Shown one piece after another: positions 56,062 to 64,000 of a stretch of 64,000 nucleotides of DNA (its first letter is position 1; every line of letters begins with the position of its first letter). The notes under the pieces were generated by a model. That model saw nothing but the letters and a program-made list of their open reading frames with translations, was not told where the DNA came from and ran no database searches. The stretch spans positions 310,001 through 374,000 of the forward strand of contig JACKHN010000003.1 of the NCBI GenBank assembly GCA_020638975.1, given 5' to 3'. Origin of the DNA: Planctomycetaceae bacterium. GTDB lineage: Bacteria > Planctomycetota > Planctomycetia > Pirellulales > Pirellulaceae. A program made the position numbers and the translations under genes.

Positions 56062-57051
56062 TTACAGAGGTGCTGTCTCGATGCGGGGCGTCTCAATGCG
56101 ATGTGAATGCGGAGCGGTCGAAGCCTGAAACGTCAAGCCATGCCCTGCTGCCCGAATTCGGCTCGCCAGACATCGTGCCTGTCGAGCGGTGCGACAAATC
56201 CCGAAATAGCTGGAACCACTGCCGCTCATTTGGTGGCCGATACAATCGGTCTTTGCAAACAGTTCACTCATTCGGCTGATCCAAGGTGAAAACGCTTCGG
56301 CGGGCGACTGCAATCGGTTAACTAGCAGCTTCCCAGCCAGGTGCTCTCCCCGACGCAGTGTATTAACCAGCGGTTCCACGGATGCGGGGGTTGTGGGAAT
56401 TGTGCAGCGTCCAAAAACCTTTGGTGTCGAAAGCCCCACCGGAGGCTTCGTCAAAACGAAATGCAATTGCGGCATTCCAGACAATGATTCGATCTGCTCA
56501 CCGCGACCGCGGCAAATCGCCATCCCCGATCCCCGCATGCGAGGTGCGAGGAAGAAGGGTACGTCGCTGCCGATTTCCGCCGCGACTTCGGCGAGTTGCT
56601 CGCGACTCCAACCCAGTCGCCACAATCGATTAGCAGCGACTAGTGCGGCCGCCGCGTCGCTCGACGCACCACCAAGGCCAGCGGCTGCGGGGATTCGTTT
56701 GACTACGTGGATAGCGATCCCCGCTGCGGTTCCCGCGCGTTGACGCAATCGTTCAACCGCCTTCCAGACGATGTTGTCCGATCCAATCGGCAACGTGTCT
56801 AAAGTAGCAGCGGTTTCTTTTCCGTTTCGCGAAGCTGAGAGTGCCTCCATCCCGGAAGCCCACCTACAAGTCAGTTGAGTTTGTCCTTCGGAAAGACTCG
56901 TTACATAGAGCCGATCGTATATGTTGATGGCCGTCATGAGCGTTTCGACCTCATGAAAGCCGTCAGGTCGCTTTGCAAGCAATTCCAGGAACAGGTTTAG
57001 CTTCGCCGGGGTTTCGACGACGATGGCGGCGTCAGTAGTGGGTGAATCCAT
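56062..57051 (-). CDS. ispE: 4-(cytidine-5'-diphospho)-2-C-methyl-D-erythritol kinase
   Basis: 329 residues. Phosphorylates CDP-methylerythritol in the MEP isoprenoid pathway, using ATP. Motifs: ETPAKLNLFLELLAKRPDGFHEVET near residue 13-36, the GHMP kinase ATP loop PAAAGLGGASSDAAAALV near 120-137, and GSGSSYFGI near 290. Length fits the family. First gene of an operon with spoVG (11-bp gap) and a D-2-hydroxyacid dehydrogenase. Confidence 0.93.
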   Translation of the reverse strand: MDSPTTDAAIVVETPAKLNLFLELLAKRPDGFHEVETLMTAINIYDRLYVTSLSEGQTQLTCRWASGMEALSASRNGKETAATLDTLPIGSDNIVWKAVERLRQRAGTAAGIAIHVVKRIPAAAGLGGASSDAAAALVAANRLWRLGWSREQLAEVAAEIGSDVPFFLAPRMRGSGMAICRGRGEQIESLSGMPQLHFVLTKPPVGLSTPKVFGRCTIPTTPASVEPLVNTLRRGEHLAGKLLVNRLQSPAEAFSPWISRMSELFAKTDCIGHQMSGSGSSYFGICRTARQARCLASRIRAAGHGLTFQASTAPHSHRIETPRIETAPL

Positions 57052-57308
57052 ACCTCACGAGAACAGAACAGTTGAATAGAACCGGCATCGCAAACTCGCC
57101 GCGTCGTAAAACCTGAAGGGGCAGCGAGTTCTACACAGCCGAAATTGTACTGGTCGCCGCTAGCGGGTCAACATGAATCGACGTTTTGTTCAGAAAAAGG
57201 CTAGACGCGTACTTTGAGCGAAAGCGAAGGTCTGGCGGTGCTGCCGGCGCGGCGTTGTCAAGTTGCGATAGAGTTCGACCTTGCAAACCAACGCTTTATA
57301 CAAAGGTG

Positions 57309-57675
57309 ATGTTGATGCGAACCTCACTCGCGATTTCACTCCTTACCCTTGGGCTATCCACGGGATTGCTCGCCGCAGACGCTCCCGATGTTCTCGTCAT
57401 CGTTGGCGATGATCTCGGCTTCAGTAACCTCGGATGTGATGGAAGTGAGATCGAGACACCCCATCTTGATGCGCTAGCCGCCGAGGGGTGCGTCTGACAC
57501 GGTTCTATACAACAGGCCGCTGCTGCCTGTCGCGAGCAAGCATACTCACGGGCTTGTATCCCCACCGAGCCGGTCGCGGCCACATGGTGAAAGATCTTGG
57601 TCAGCCAGGTCCCGGGATAGCGACACCGGCACTGACCGCCAGCAGTTGCGGCTTCCAGGCAAGCTTCCGGTAGAA
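57309..57675 (+). pseudogene. Arylsulfatase N-terminal relic
   Basis: From ATG 57309 (AAAGG upstream) the frame reads MLMRTSLAISLLTLG (signal peptide) and then ADAPDVLVIVGDDLGFSNLGCDG to PHLDALAAEGCV and stops. Restoring one G in the G-run near 57485 joins it to VRLTRFYTTGRCCLSRASIL and then GLYPHRAGRGHMVKDLG, the sulfatase signature region. The formylglycine motif C-x-P-S-R reads C-x-L-S-R-equivalent (CLSR), so the essential Pro is lost. The frame ends at TAG after about 120 codons. The remaining 350 or so residues of a sulfatase are absent. Clearly inactive. Confidence 0.85.
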
Positions 57676-57760
57676 CCAAATACCATTAGAAGCGTTTCGT
57701 CGAGCGAGCAGCCTTCTCGCCTTGCGGCGATGTTAGTTTGCGGCATGTAGATCCCTGCAC

Positions 57761-59731
57761 TCACTTAGCAATCACGCCGACCTCTGCGATCGAGGCCCAA
57801 GGACCGTTGTTGACTTCAGAAAGGACGCGGATCATCAGATAGCGACCCTTAACAGCATCAAAGGTCGCGTCTTGTGGATCGCGACTTTTGGCGAATGTGA
57901 GACGAGAACTGGGCTCACCGAAATTGGTCGGTGTCTCACCCACAAAGATCTCGCAATCGGCAATCGCGCCGTTCCAACCATTGTCTTGTCGCGCCATATA
58001 GCGAATGCCTCGCACTTCGCGAGCATCACCGAGATCGAGAACTAACTCGTGAGGATGCTTCGCTGCTTGACCGGCAAAGCTTGTGTGCCACCACGTACTC
58101 AGATCGCCATCGATTGCTTTGCTCGCCAACTTCCCGTTGCTGATCGACTCGCTGCTCACGCGTTGAATTTTCAGTTGATCATTGGGAATCAGACCCGACT
58201 GTGGCAGTGACTTCGATTTCTTTCGTTTTTCCTGCGGTGCCGGTCCGAACTTTCCAAACTTGGCTTGCCGATCGCGTTCATGTAGATCGGGGTCGTGAAA
58301 GGTTCCTTCAACGGCAGGTGTATGGGCCTTGGCGGCGTAGTCAACGAGTTGCTTTAAGACATCGGGTTGCGAATCGGCCACGTTCATTGATTCGCTAATA
58401 TCCTTTGCCAGATCATAAAGCTCCCACGGCCCATTTGACTTTGGACGAACGGCCTTCCAACTCCCCATCCGCACTGCCGTCTGCGGACCGATTTCCCAAT
58501 AGAGATAATCGTGCTGCGTTTGCTTTCGTCCCGCGACTTCTTCGCCCAGCAACTCGGGCACAATCGACATGCCGTCAATGTCGTTCGGCGTGGTTGCTCC
58601 AGCGAGTTCCGCGACGGTTGGCATGACGTCGGGGAAATACCAAAGCAGATCACTGACTTTCCCTGGCAAGATCTTGCCCGGCCAACGAGCAATCATTGGA
58701 ATTCGCAAACCGCCCTCGTAGAGCATCCCCTTGCGACCGCGAAATTCATCCTTGGTCAACGGATTCAAATTGGCTCCGTGAATACCTCGATGATGCTCGG
58801 CGTCGGTGAAATAGTCATTGCCACCATTGTCACCACAAAAAAAGACCAGCGTATTCTCTTCGAGTTCCAGTTCTTTCAGCAATGCTAAGACCTCTCCAAC
58901 TTGCCGATCGACCATCGAAACCATCGCGGCGTATCGACGAGCTTGTTCGTTCCACGGCTTGTCTTTGTAGATCGCCCAAGCCGGATCATCATCGGGAATA
59001 TTGAACAGTCCATGCGGCGGCGTGATTGGCATGTAGCAGAAGAACGGCTCGTCTTTGTGATCGCGTATGAATTGCTTTGCCGCATCAACGATCACGTAAT
59101 GCGAGTACGTCTCACCCTGCTCGCCACCCTGATTGCCTTTCAACGGAACTTCTTCGCTGTTGCGAATAATGTAAGGTGGATAATACGAATGGGCATGGAC
59201 TTGATCGTAGTATCCAAGGAAGACATCGAAGCCATGCTTCTCGGGAACTCCCGTCGAACCGCGACCGCCGCAGCCCCACTTGCCGAATCCGCCAGTGGCA
59301 TAGCCCCGCTCCTTCAATATCGTAGCAACCGTCACTTCGTCGGCTCGCAGCGGTGTTCCGCCTCCGTTCACACGAATCGACGTGTGACCGCTGTGCTTGC
59401 CAGTCATTAGGGTGCAGCGAGTGGGTGCGCACACGGACGAGCCGGCGAGTGCTTGCGTAAACCGCAGGCCTTCCGCCGCCATCCGATCCAAGTTCGGGGT
59501 CTGGATGTTCGGATTTCCAACACAAGACAGTTCGTAGTAGCCCAACTCGTCGGCCATGATATACACGATGTTGGGTCGAGAGGCTTGCCCTGCGTCAACT
59601 CGTTGCATGTGCGTTGTTTGTGCAACCAGTATTACAGCGGTCGAAATGGCCAGTCCAGTTAGTCGGTGTAGCAAACCATGCGGGAATGTCTGGCAGCAAG
59701 CGGCTGACGTCATGGCAAGGGACTGAAACAT
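57761..59731 (-). CDS. Secreted sulfatase with C-terminal discoidin-like domain
   Basis: 656 residues. N-terminal signal peptide/anchor (LTGLAISTAVILVAQT). The sulfatase domain (about 50-500) has metal residues MADELGY, the formylglycine motif CAPTR near residue 108 (Cys to be converted by a maturation enzyme), GHTSIRVNGGG, GKWGCGG, ITPPHG and FFCGDNGGN. The C-terminal 135 residues (SNGKLASKAIDGDLSTWW to IRVLSEVNNGPWASIAEVGVI) form an F5/8-type (discoidin) carbohydrate-binding domain. It probably cleaves sulfate esters from a polysaccharide, a major activity of marine planctomycetes. ATG 59731 with AAAGGATG just upstream. Opposite to the neighbouring relic. Confidence 0.92.
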   Translation of the reverse strand: MFQSLAMTSAACCQTFPHGLLHRLTGLAISTAVILVAQTTHMQRVDAGQASRPNIVYIMADELGYYELSCVGNPNIQTPNLDRMAAEGLRFTQALAGSSVCAPTRCTLMTGKHSGHTSIRVNGGGTPLRADEVTVATILKERGYATGGFGKWGCGGRGSTGVPEKHGFDVFLGYYDQVHAHSYYPPYIIRNSEEVPLKGNQGGEQGETYSHYVIVDAAKQFIRDHKDEPFFCYMPITPPHGLFNIPDDDPAWAIYKDKPWNEQARRYAAMVSMVDRQVGEVLALLKELELEENTLVFFCGDNGGNDYFTDAEHHRGIHGANLNPLTKDEFRGRKGMLYEGGLRIPMIARWPGKILPGKVSDLLWYFPDVMPTVAELAGATTPNDIDGMSIVPELLGEEVAGRKQTQHDYLYWEIGPQTAVRMGSWKAVRPKSNGPWELYDLAKDISESMNVADSQPDVLKQLVDYAAKAHTPAVEGTFHDPDLHERDRQAKFGKFGPAPQEKRKKSKSLPQSGLIPNDQLKIQRVSSESISNGKLASKAIDGDLSTWWHTSFAGQAAKHPHELVLDLGDAREVRGIRYMARQDNGWNGAIADCEIFVGETPTNFGEPSSRLTFAKSRDPQDATFDAVKGRYLMIRVLSEVNNGPWASIAEVGVIAK

Positions 59732-59937
59732 GATTCATCCTTTCATTCGCGTCTTGCGTGTGCTGTGCTCGATTCGCTCTCGCTCGCCACCGCGCTATCG
59801 GTGCATAGGAAGGGCCAAGCGGCGAGGGGTGGCACCCCGTTGTTTTGGGGTCCCTTGGCGGCAAGGAACCGAAACCGACGCCATTGTCACATCGCTGATT
59901 TTTGCAGTCAATTCCCAGCGGCAACTGGGCGATAGTA

Positions 59938-60031
59938 GTGGTGCAGTTTTAAATTCCTGAAAGTAGGACGGCCACTTTTGGCCGTTCGTCTTGTCGGGCA
60001 GGGGTGCCCGACTTACGGCAAATTGTACCAC
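59938..60031. repeat. Short mobile-looking repeat (MITE-like), copy 2
   Basis: 94 bp with ends gtggtgca/tgtaccac (one mismatch), inverted relative to the copy at 54374-54465 and clearly similar to it when reverse-complemented. It includes the same internal hairpin gtcgggca...tgcccgac with one or two changes. No coding capacity. The rest of the gap 59732-60136 shows no gene. Confidence 0.75.
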
Positions 60032-60136
60032 TACCTCGGCGAAAGTACGGGATGTGGCCTGCACTACGACCGAAAGGTGTCACTACTCCGGCGAAGTGCG
60101 AACAATTCGTGCGTCAGCGATTGCGATTCTGCCGGT

Positions 60137-60874
60137 CTACTCGGCTGACTTCCTAGTAACGAACATCGCCAGGACTGCCCCCATGACAAGACCCAAGACC
60201 AAAACGGCCACCATCGGGATCGGGGGCCAGACATCTTCTAATCCGTGCCGCAAGTTGGCTCCGAAGATGGCCATCAAGGTAGCGACAGGAAAGAAAAATG
60301 CAGCCAGTTTATTGAGACGATGCGAGGCGATCGACATCTGGTGGCTCGACGCGGCCTGCTCTTCGGCTCGTTTTGCGACGGCGACGTCCAACGCGTTCTT
60401 GACCTCGGCGAGAAGCAATTCGGCGGTACGTTCGATGCCGTACGCTCGGTCACGGAGGTTGATCAGCTCGCGAAAATCGGGGCATTTCTCGCGAGCCTCT
60501 TGCAGTACGTGATGCAGATTCGTCGCCGCACGCTGCACCGGCGAAAGCTGCTCGAGGATTGCAAAATACTCTCCAGAAGACGTTGCCTGTTCTTCCAGGC
60601 GGTCGAGTTCCGCAATCAACTCCTCGTATTCGTCCAAGTGTTTGTTCAGCGCGTTGAGTCCCGTACCTCGGTCTTTGGAACTCCACTGTCCCTCCGCATC
60701 TCGCCAGAAGAAGCGACCGTGACGTTGGTTTTCGTTGGGCTTGGGTGGAGCGTGCAGCACTAACAGCAATTCCCCATCGGCAATCATCGCACGTTGTCGT
60801 CCGACTTGCTCGCCCATTCGATCGCGAAAGACTTGAGGCACCTTCCAAAGCGGGGGGATTAAATCTGCGGCCAT
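60137..60874 (-). CDS. CorA-like membrane protein with altered signature
   Basis: 245 residues from ATG 60874 (AGGAG upstream). The N-terminal 165 residues are soluble and helical; two C-terminal helices follow (LAAFFFPVATLMAIFGANL, MVAVLVLGLVMGAVLAMFV). This is the CorA plan, but the GMN signature that defines CorA channels is FGANLRHG here (GAN rather than GMN), so magnesium transport is uncertain. In the N-terminal domain FFWRDAEGQWSS and LNKHLDEYEELIAELDRLEE are visible. The TIM-barrel gene ends 26 bp away on the same strand and may be co-transcribed. Confidence 0.7.
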   Translation of the reverse strand: MAADLIPPLWKVPQVFRDRMGEQVGRQRAMIADGELLLVLHAPPKPNENQRHGRFFWRDAEGQWSSKDRGTGLNALNKHLDEYEELIAELDRLEEQATSSGEYFAILEQLSPVQRAATNLHHVLQEAREKCPDFRELINLRDRAYGIERTAELLLAEVKNALDVAVAKRAEEQAASSHQMSIASHRLNKLAAFFFPVATLMAIFGANLRHGLEDVWPPIPMVAVLVLGLVMGAVLAMFVTRKSAE

Positions 60875-60900
60875 ATTAATGCTGCTCCTGTTGGTTTCTG

Positions 60901-62325
60901 TTAGCAGTTCGCGACGCTGCCAACGATCTTGAGTTTCGCGTCGCTTAGATAGCCGTAACGATTCAACCACACCCCATGAGGACTCGCGTTCCAGGCGACC
61001 TCGAAGCGGCGTTGGAAATCGGCTTCGGGTCCATAGCCGTGTGCGAGCGTGTACACGGGACATTCGCCAGCAGCCATTTGAGCCTGCGAGATTTTACTCG
61101 CTTGCGCCATATCGCCGCCAGGATGCGGTTCGTCGGGAGCCGGGTAGCGATAATCCTCTAACTTTGGCGAACCCTCGCCGTCTTCGATGCCGAGCAAGGT
61201 CACGAGCGCACGAACGAGTAAGAGTTCGGAGATGTCGGGGTTAGCTGCCAGCAATTGTTCGCCATAGGATCGCAGCATCATGGCCCAGTGCATTCCGTAA
61301 AGCTTTACGCTAATGCCCTGGCTGTGCTGCGCCGCGAGTCCGAAATCAAATCCCGATATTCGCGACCACGGCGGCGGAAAGGCGTTCGGTTGCATGGCCA
61401 TGGATTTCGCCCCGCAATCGTTCATCGTTTGGCGAAAGCCGGCCAGCAACTCGCCCGAGAGCAAGGTCTTCAGGACGATCATTTCCATGACACCTTCGTA
61501 GCGTGCGAGCCCGTCTGCCACGAACTTCTCGGCGTCGCCATGAGCAATCGAGCTCAGCCCAACATCGGTCAGTCCGCCGTGCAACGCCTCGTAAAAAGCC
61601 TTTGTGTCGCGCCGACACATCTCAAAATCGATGTTGTGTCGCTGTGCCGCCGCACGAGCGTGGTCGCTGAAGTCGACAAACATATCGTCCAGCGAGTAGG
61701 GCGGATACTCGGGCCAATCAAACCGGATGCCGTCCAGCTGCGGATACCGCTGACATAAATCGCGAATCATCGCGTGCTTGTAGTCGATGACGTTCCGACT
61801 AGCGAGACTCGCGTTGTTGGCTACGCGACGTTGGGGAACTGTTCCATCCGGCATGCGCGGCTTGTCATCTTCACGGGGCCCGCCAAACTGAACGCGATAG
61901 CCGGGCGGGATCGCTGACATCACTTGAAAGTAGACCTGAATACCACGTGTGTGGGCCTGTGCGATCAGCTCGTCGATCACGCTCCCTTCGCGTTGTGTCA
62001 ATTCATCCGGTTCTGACGGTTGATAGGCTAACCCTTCATAAAGTCGCTTGTCGGGCTCAAAGCTGGGGGAAGTACGCACGAACAGCTCGCGATGTCCCCA
62101 TAGCGGACGATCCAGCAGTCGCACCTTGCCGGCACCGGCGTCGATTGGCGGCTCGCGACCGCCGGTTGCTTCATCGGCGTGCTCCATCACATAGGGCGAA
62201 GTCGTGATCGAATTCACGCCGATCTCTTGCAAGCGATCCAAAACGGCATCTACAGATTCGCTCTGCAGGTATTCAGGCATCACAGTGACACCAAGTAGTC
62301 GATGGGTCGTCATTACCGTGCTCAA
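60901..62325 (-). CDS. Putative TIM-barrel glycoside hydrolase-like protein
   Basis: 474 residues, no signal peptide. The pattern of beta strands (HRLLGVTVMPEYLQSESVDAV, GIQVYFQVMSAIPPG, LDGIRFDWPEYPPYSLDDMFVDFS) matches glycosidase-like TIM barrels of the GHL10/DUF187-like type, with conserved acidic residues at RFDWPEY that may be catalytic. A helical C-terminus follows. No close family name can be given. Same strand as the CorA-like gene and directly upstream of it; no obvious functional link. Confidence 0.6.
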   Translation of the reverse strand: MSTVMTTHRLLGVTVMPEYLQSESVDAVLDRLQEIGVNSITTSPYVMEHADEATGGREPPIDAGAGKVRLLDRPLWGHRELFVRTSPSFEPDKRLYEGLAYQPSEPDELTQREGSVIDELIAQAHTRGIQVYFQVMSAIPPGYRVQFGGPREDDKPRMPDGTVPQRRVANNASLASRNVIDYKHAMIRDLCQRYPQLDGIRFDWPEYPPYSLDDMFVDFSDHARAAAQRHNIDFEMCRRDTKAFYEALHGGLTDVGLSSIAHGDAEKFVADGLARYEGVMEMIVLKTLLSGELLAGFRQTMNDCGAKSMAMQPNAFPPPWSRISGFDFGLAAQHSQGISVKLYGMHWAMMLRSYGEQLLAANPDISELLLVRALVTLLGIEDGEGSPKLEDYRYPAPDEPHPGGDMAQASKISQAQMAAGECPVYTLAHGYGPEADFQRRFEVAWNASPHGVWLNRYGYLSDAKLKIVGSVANC

Positions 62326-62700
62326 GGTGTTCCGGGGTTCCGAGTCAATGCCGCTCGAACGTGCGGATAGTATTCACGAGGAACTCTACCCTGGCAACCC
62401 AGCCGTGGCATTCCGCAGCCCACAACGAAAGGTCGGGATAACGCGATTCAACCGGTCGCAGCGAATGTCGGGCACATGAGGAGTTCGAAGGTGTTGGCGA
62501 AACGCAACGTCGGCCTAACAGCGAGCTAAGTTTGAACAGAAGACTCGATCAACCGGATGCGGGGTGCGCGTCCGAAGTGTGATCTTACCTACCTCCTTAC
62601 AGTTGCTATTTCAACGAGGCAACTGCCTACATTTTCAAGCACCTACCACATGAAGTGAAGTGTTTCCAACTACAATTGGGGCGGTTTGGATGCTCGCTGG
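62326..62700. other. Intergenic region upstream of the HlyD-type gene
   Basis: About 375 bases between divergent genes. No gene. It should contain promoters for the TIM-barrel gene and the HlyD-type gene. Only a few A/T-rich stretches, for example near 62605-62660, are seen, and no strong hairpin. Confidence 0.45.
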
Positions 62701-63987
62701 ATGAGCCAACCTGAAGATTTCAAGAAACCACAAGCAGTGGGTGCCGACGAGTCGTCAAACGGCTATGGTGCCGCACTGCTTGAAGCCGTCCGTCGCCAAC
62801 CGAAAGCGGCGACTGGCTTCGGCAATCCTGCTGCACGCAGTGATGCGGGACCGGTTCGCGCATCGCGAGCGACGAGCGCCAAAGCACCGGCGACACGTCC
62901 TACTCCCATGCCCAAACGTCCGAAGGGACGACTGCTCGTCGGTACGTTCCTGGCCGTCGTCGTTGGTTTCGGTGCGATGACCGTTTGGAATTCGTTGTTC
63001 CGCTATCAAGCGTATGGCGGCGTGACGGGACGAGTTGTCGAGCTCTCGGCGCCGTGGGGCGGCGTGCTGCAAACCATCCACGTCAGGGAAGGCGATGTGG
63101 TTCTCCAAGATCAGCTCCTCGCAACGGTCGTGAATCCTGAATTGGATCGGCAAGTGGACTCGAAGCGAGACGAGTTACGAATCGCCCAAGCAACGCTCGA
63201 TGCGCAGGTCAGCCAGTTGCGGTTCGAATCCCAGCAGCGTGACGACAACCAACACCGCTCGCTGGCCGAGTATTACGAACTGTGGGGGCAGTTACTCCAA
63301 GAGCAAAGCACGCTCGCCGATATGCTCGCAAAGCGTCAGCGTAGCGAGAACTTGTTTCGAGAGAACGCGGTTGCGGCGGAAGCTCTGCAGGAGCGCCGCT
63401 TCGACGAAACGGGGCAGCGAGCCAAGGTCGAGAAACTATCCGAAGCGGTACAAAAGCTGGGGAAAATTGTCGAGCAATCTAAGTCGAGTACAGAAGAACT
63501 GCATGCCCAGCTAAGGCCGTTTGCGCTGCGTATCGAGTCGCTGCAAAACGAAATCGGACGACTGCGTGAAACGGCTGGCCTCGGCGCGATACGAGCGCCA
63601 GTAAACGGTCGCGTGATCAAAGTTCATCGCTTTACTGGCGAGTACTCAGACCCTGAGTTCCCGATCTTCGAAGTGCTCGTAGATGGGTCCGTCGAGGCAG
63701 TCTTGTACGTCTCGCAGAAGGACAGCGGCCAATTCACTGAGGGGCAACTCTTAGAACTGGAAGTGCCACCAGCCTCCGCCAAGGCGAAGTGTGTCATCGT
63801 ACGAATTGCAGATCAATATGAACCTGTCCCCAAGAGCATTGAGATTCATTATCGCCGTGACGAAAAACTTCTGCCGATCTACGCGAGACCGCTCGAAGGA
63901 TCGAAGGACTCGCCCGCTCTGCGTTTAGGGGGTGAAGTCCGATTGCCGTACGCTGTCTGCAACCCACTAACGCTATTGAAAAAGTAG
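62701..63987 (+). CDS. HlyD-type membrane fusion/periplasmic adaptor protein
   Basis: 428 residues from ATG 62701 (TTG 62686 possible). A long disordered N-terminus (about 80 residues), one membrane helix (LLVGTFLAVVVGFGAMTVW), a biotinyl-lipoyl-like half (RVVELSAPWGGVLQTIHVREGDVV), a coiled-coil hairpin of about 140 residues, the second lipoyl half (AIRAPVNGRVIKVHRFTGEY) and a beta-barrel domain. This is the plan of adaptors for type I secretion or polysaccharide export. The partner transporter is not in the window and may lie downstream beyond 64000. Confidence 0.85.
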   Translation: MSQPEDFKKPQAVGADESSNGYGAALLEAVRRQPKAATGFGNPAARSDAGPVRASRATSAKAPATRPTPMPKRPKGRLLVGTFLAVVVGFGAMTVWNSLFRYQAYGGVTGRVVELSAPWGGVLQTIHVREGDVVLQDQLLATVVNPELDRQVDSKRDELRIAQATLDAQVSQLRFESQQRDDNQHRSLAEYYELWGQLLQEQSTLADMLAKRQRSENLFRENAVAAEALQERRFDETGQRAKVEKLSEAVQKLGKIVEQSKSSTEELHAQLRPFALRIESLQNEIGRLRETAGLGAIRAPVNGRVIKVHRFTGEYSDPEFPIFEVLVDGSVEAVLYVSQKDSGQFTEGQLLELEVPPASAKAKCVIVRIADQYEPVPKSIEIHYRRDEKLLPIYARPLEGSKDSPALRLGGEVRLPYAVCNPLTLLKK

Positions 63988-64000
63988 AAGGCCAGAACGC

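Noticed and set aside
62590..62605. cctacctccttac stretch resembling the 3' end of 16S rRNA
   Set aside because: Isolated short match without any other rRNA sequence; chance.

Overview
The window looks like a chromosomal segment of a planctomycete, most likely a Pirellulales/Rhodopirellula-type organism. The reasons are the giant secreted protein with an N-terminal LESLEDRRLL motif, dockerin and DNRLRE domains, the sulfatases, the MoxR-DUF58-BatA-VWA block with a DUF4159 protein beside it, the DUF3299 pair, and a SpoVG carrying a Cys4 zinc-ribbon insert next to ispE. No rRNA, tRNA, CRISPR array or complete insertion sequence was recognised.

Region 1 (1-19090) is an accessory island dominated by two related Rhs/YD-repeat genes on the minus strand. 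The first (1-3982) is a 5'-truncated, 3'-frameshifted remnant. The second (5708-18535) is intact and encodes 4275 residues: planctomycete export-type N-terminus, three DNRLRE domains, cadherin/Ig-like repeats (four of them almost identical 306-bp units), a cohesin-like domain, Calx-beta-like domains, a dockerin pair, the YD-repeat shell and a C-terminal alpha/beta-hydrolase-like tip. A small three-helix membrane protein follows 25 bp downstream, where an Rhs immunity gene is expected. A stand-alone LuxR-type regulator with a G10 tract at its start lies just upstream. The two Rhs genes have diverged cores but a nearly identical tip, with the switch exactly at the Rhs core/tip boundary.

Region 2 (19543-30902) is mixed: a PQQ-type beta-propeller, a three-gene operon (membrane/arrestin-like, arrestin-like, P-loop ATPase), a secreted Cys-rich protein, a TGS-domain GTPase, a decayed gene resembling CehA/McbA-type metallohydrolases, a compact operon (OPA-type transporter, LicC/PntC-like cytidylyltransferase, MetE-like zinc methyltransferase) and an excisionase-HTH/receiver fusion ending at a strong terminator.

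Region 3 (31146-41404) holds rfbB and the MoxR-DUF58-BatA-VWA cluster, with a divergent DUF4159 protein. Region 4 (41682-47255) starts with a frameshifted nucleotidyltransferase pseudogene, followed by an ABC ATPase/FtsX-type permease with a His-rich loop, a CPFC protein and two DUF3299 proteins, a set suggestive of metal handling.

Region 5 (47317-63987) carries two D-threonine-aldolase-like PLP enzymes around a metallo-beta-lactamase-fold protein, a His-rich secreted protein, an M1 aminopeptidase with HEAT repeats, the ispE-spoVG-dehydrogenase operon, a sulfatase relic, an intact sulfatase with a discoidin-like domain, a CorA-like protein, a TIM-barrel hydrolase candidate and an HlyD-type adaptor. 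Several short palindromic or mobile-looking repeats sit between genes (19216, 29348, 49572, 54374, 59938). Four pseudogenes in 64 kb point to turnover of accessory genes.
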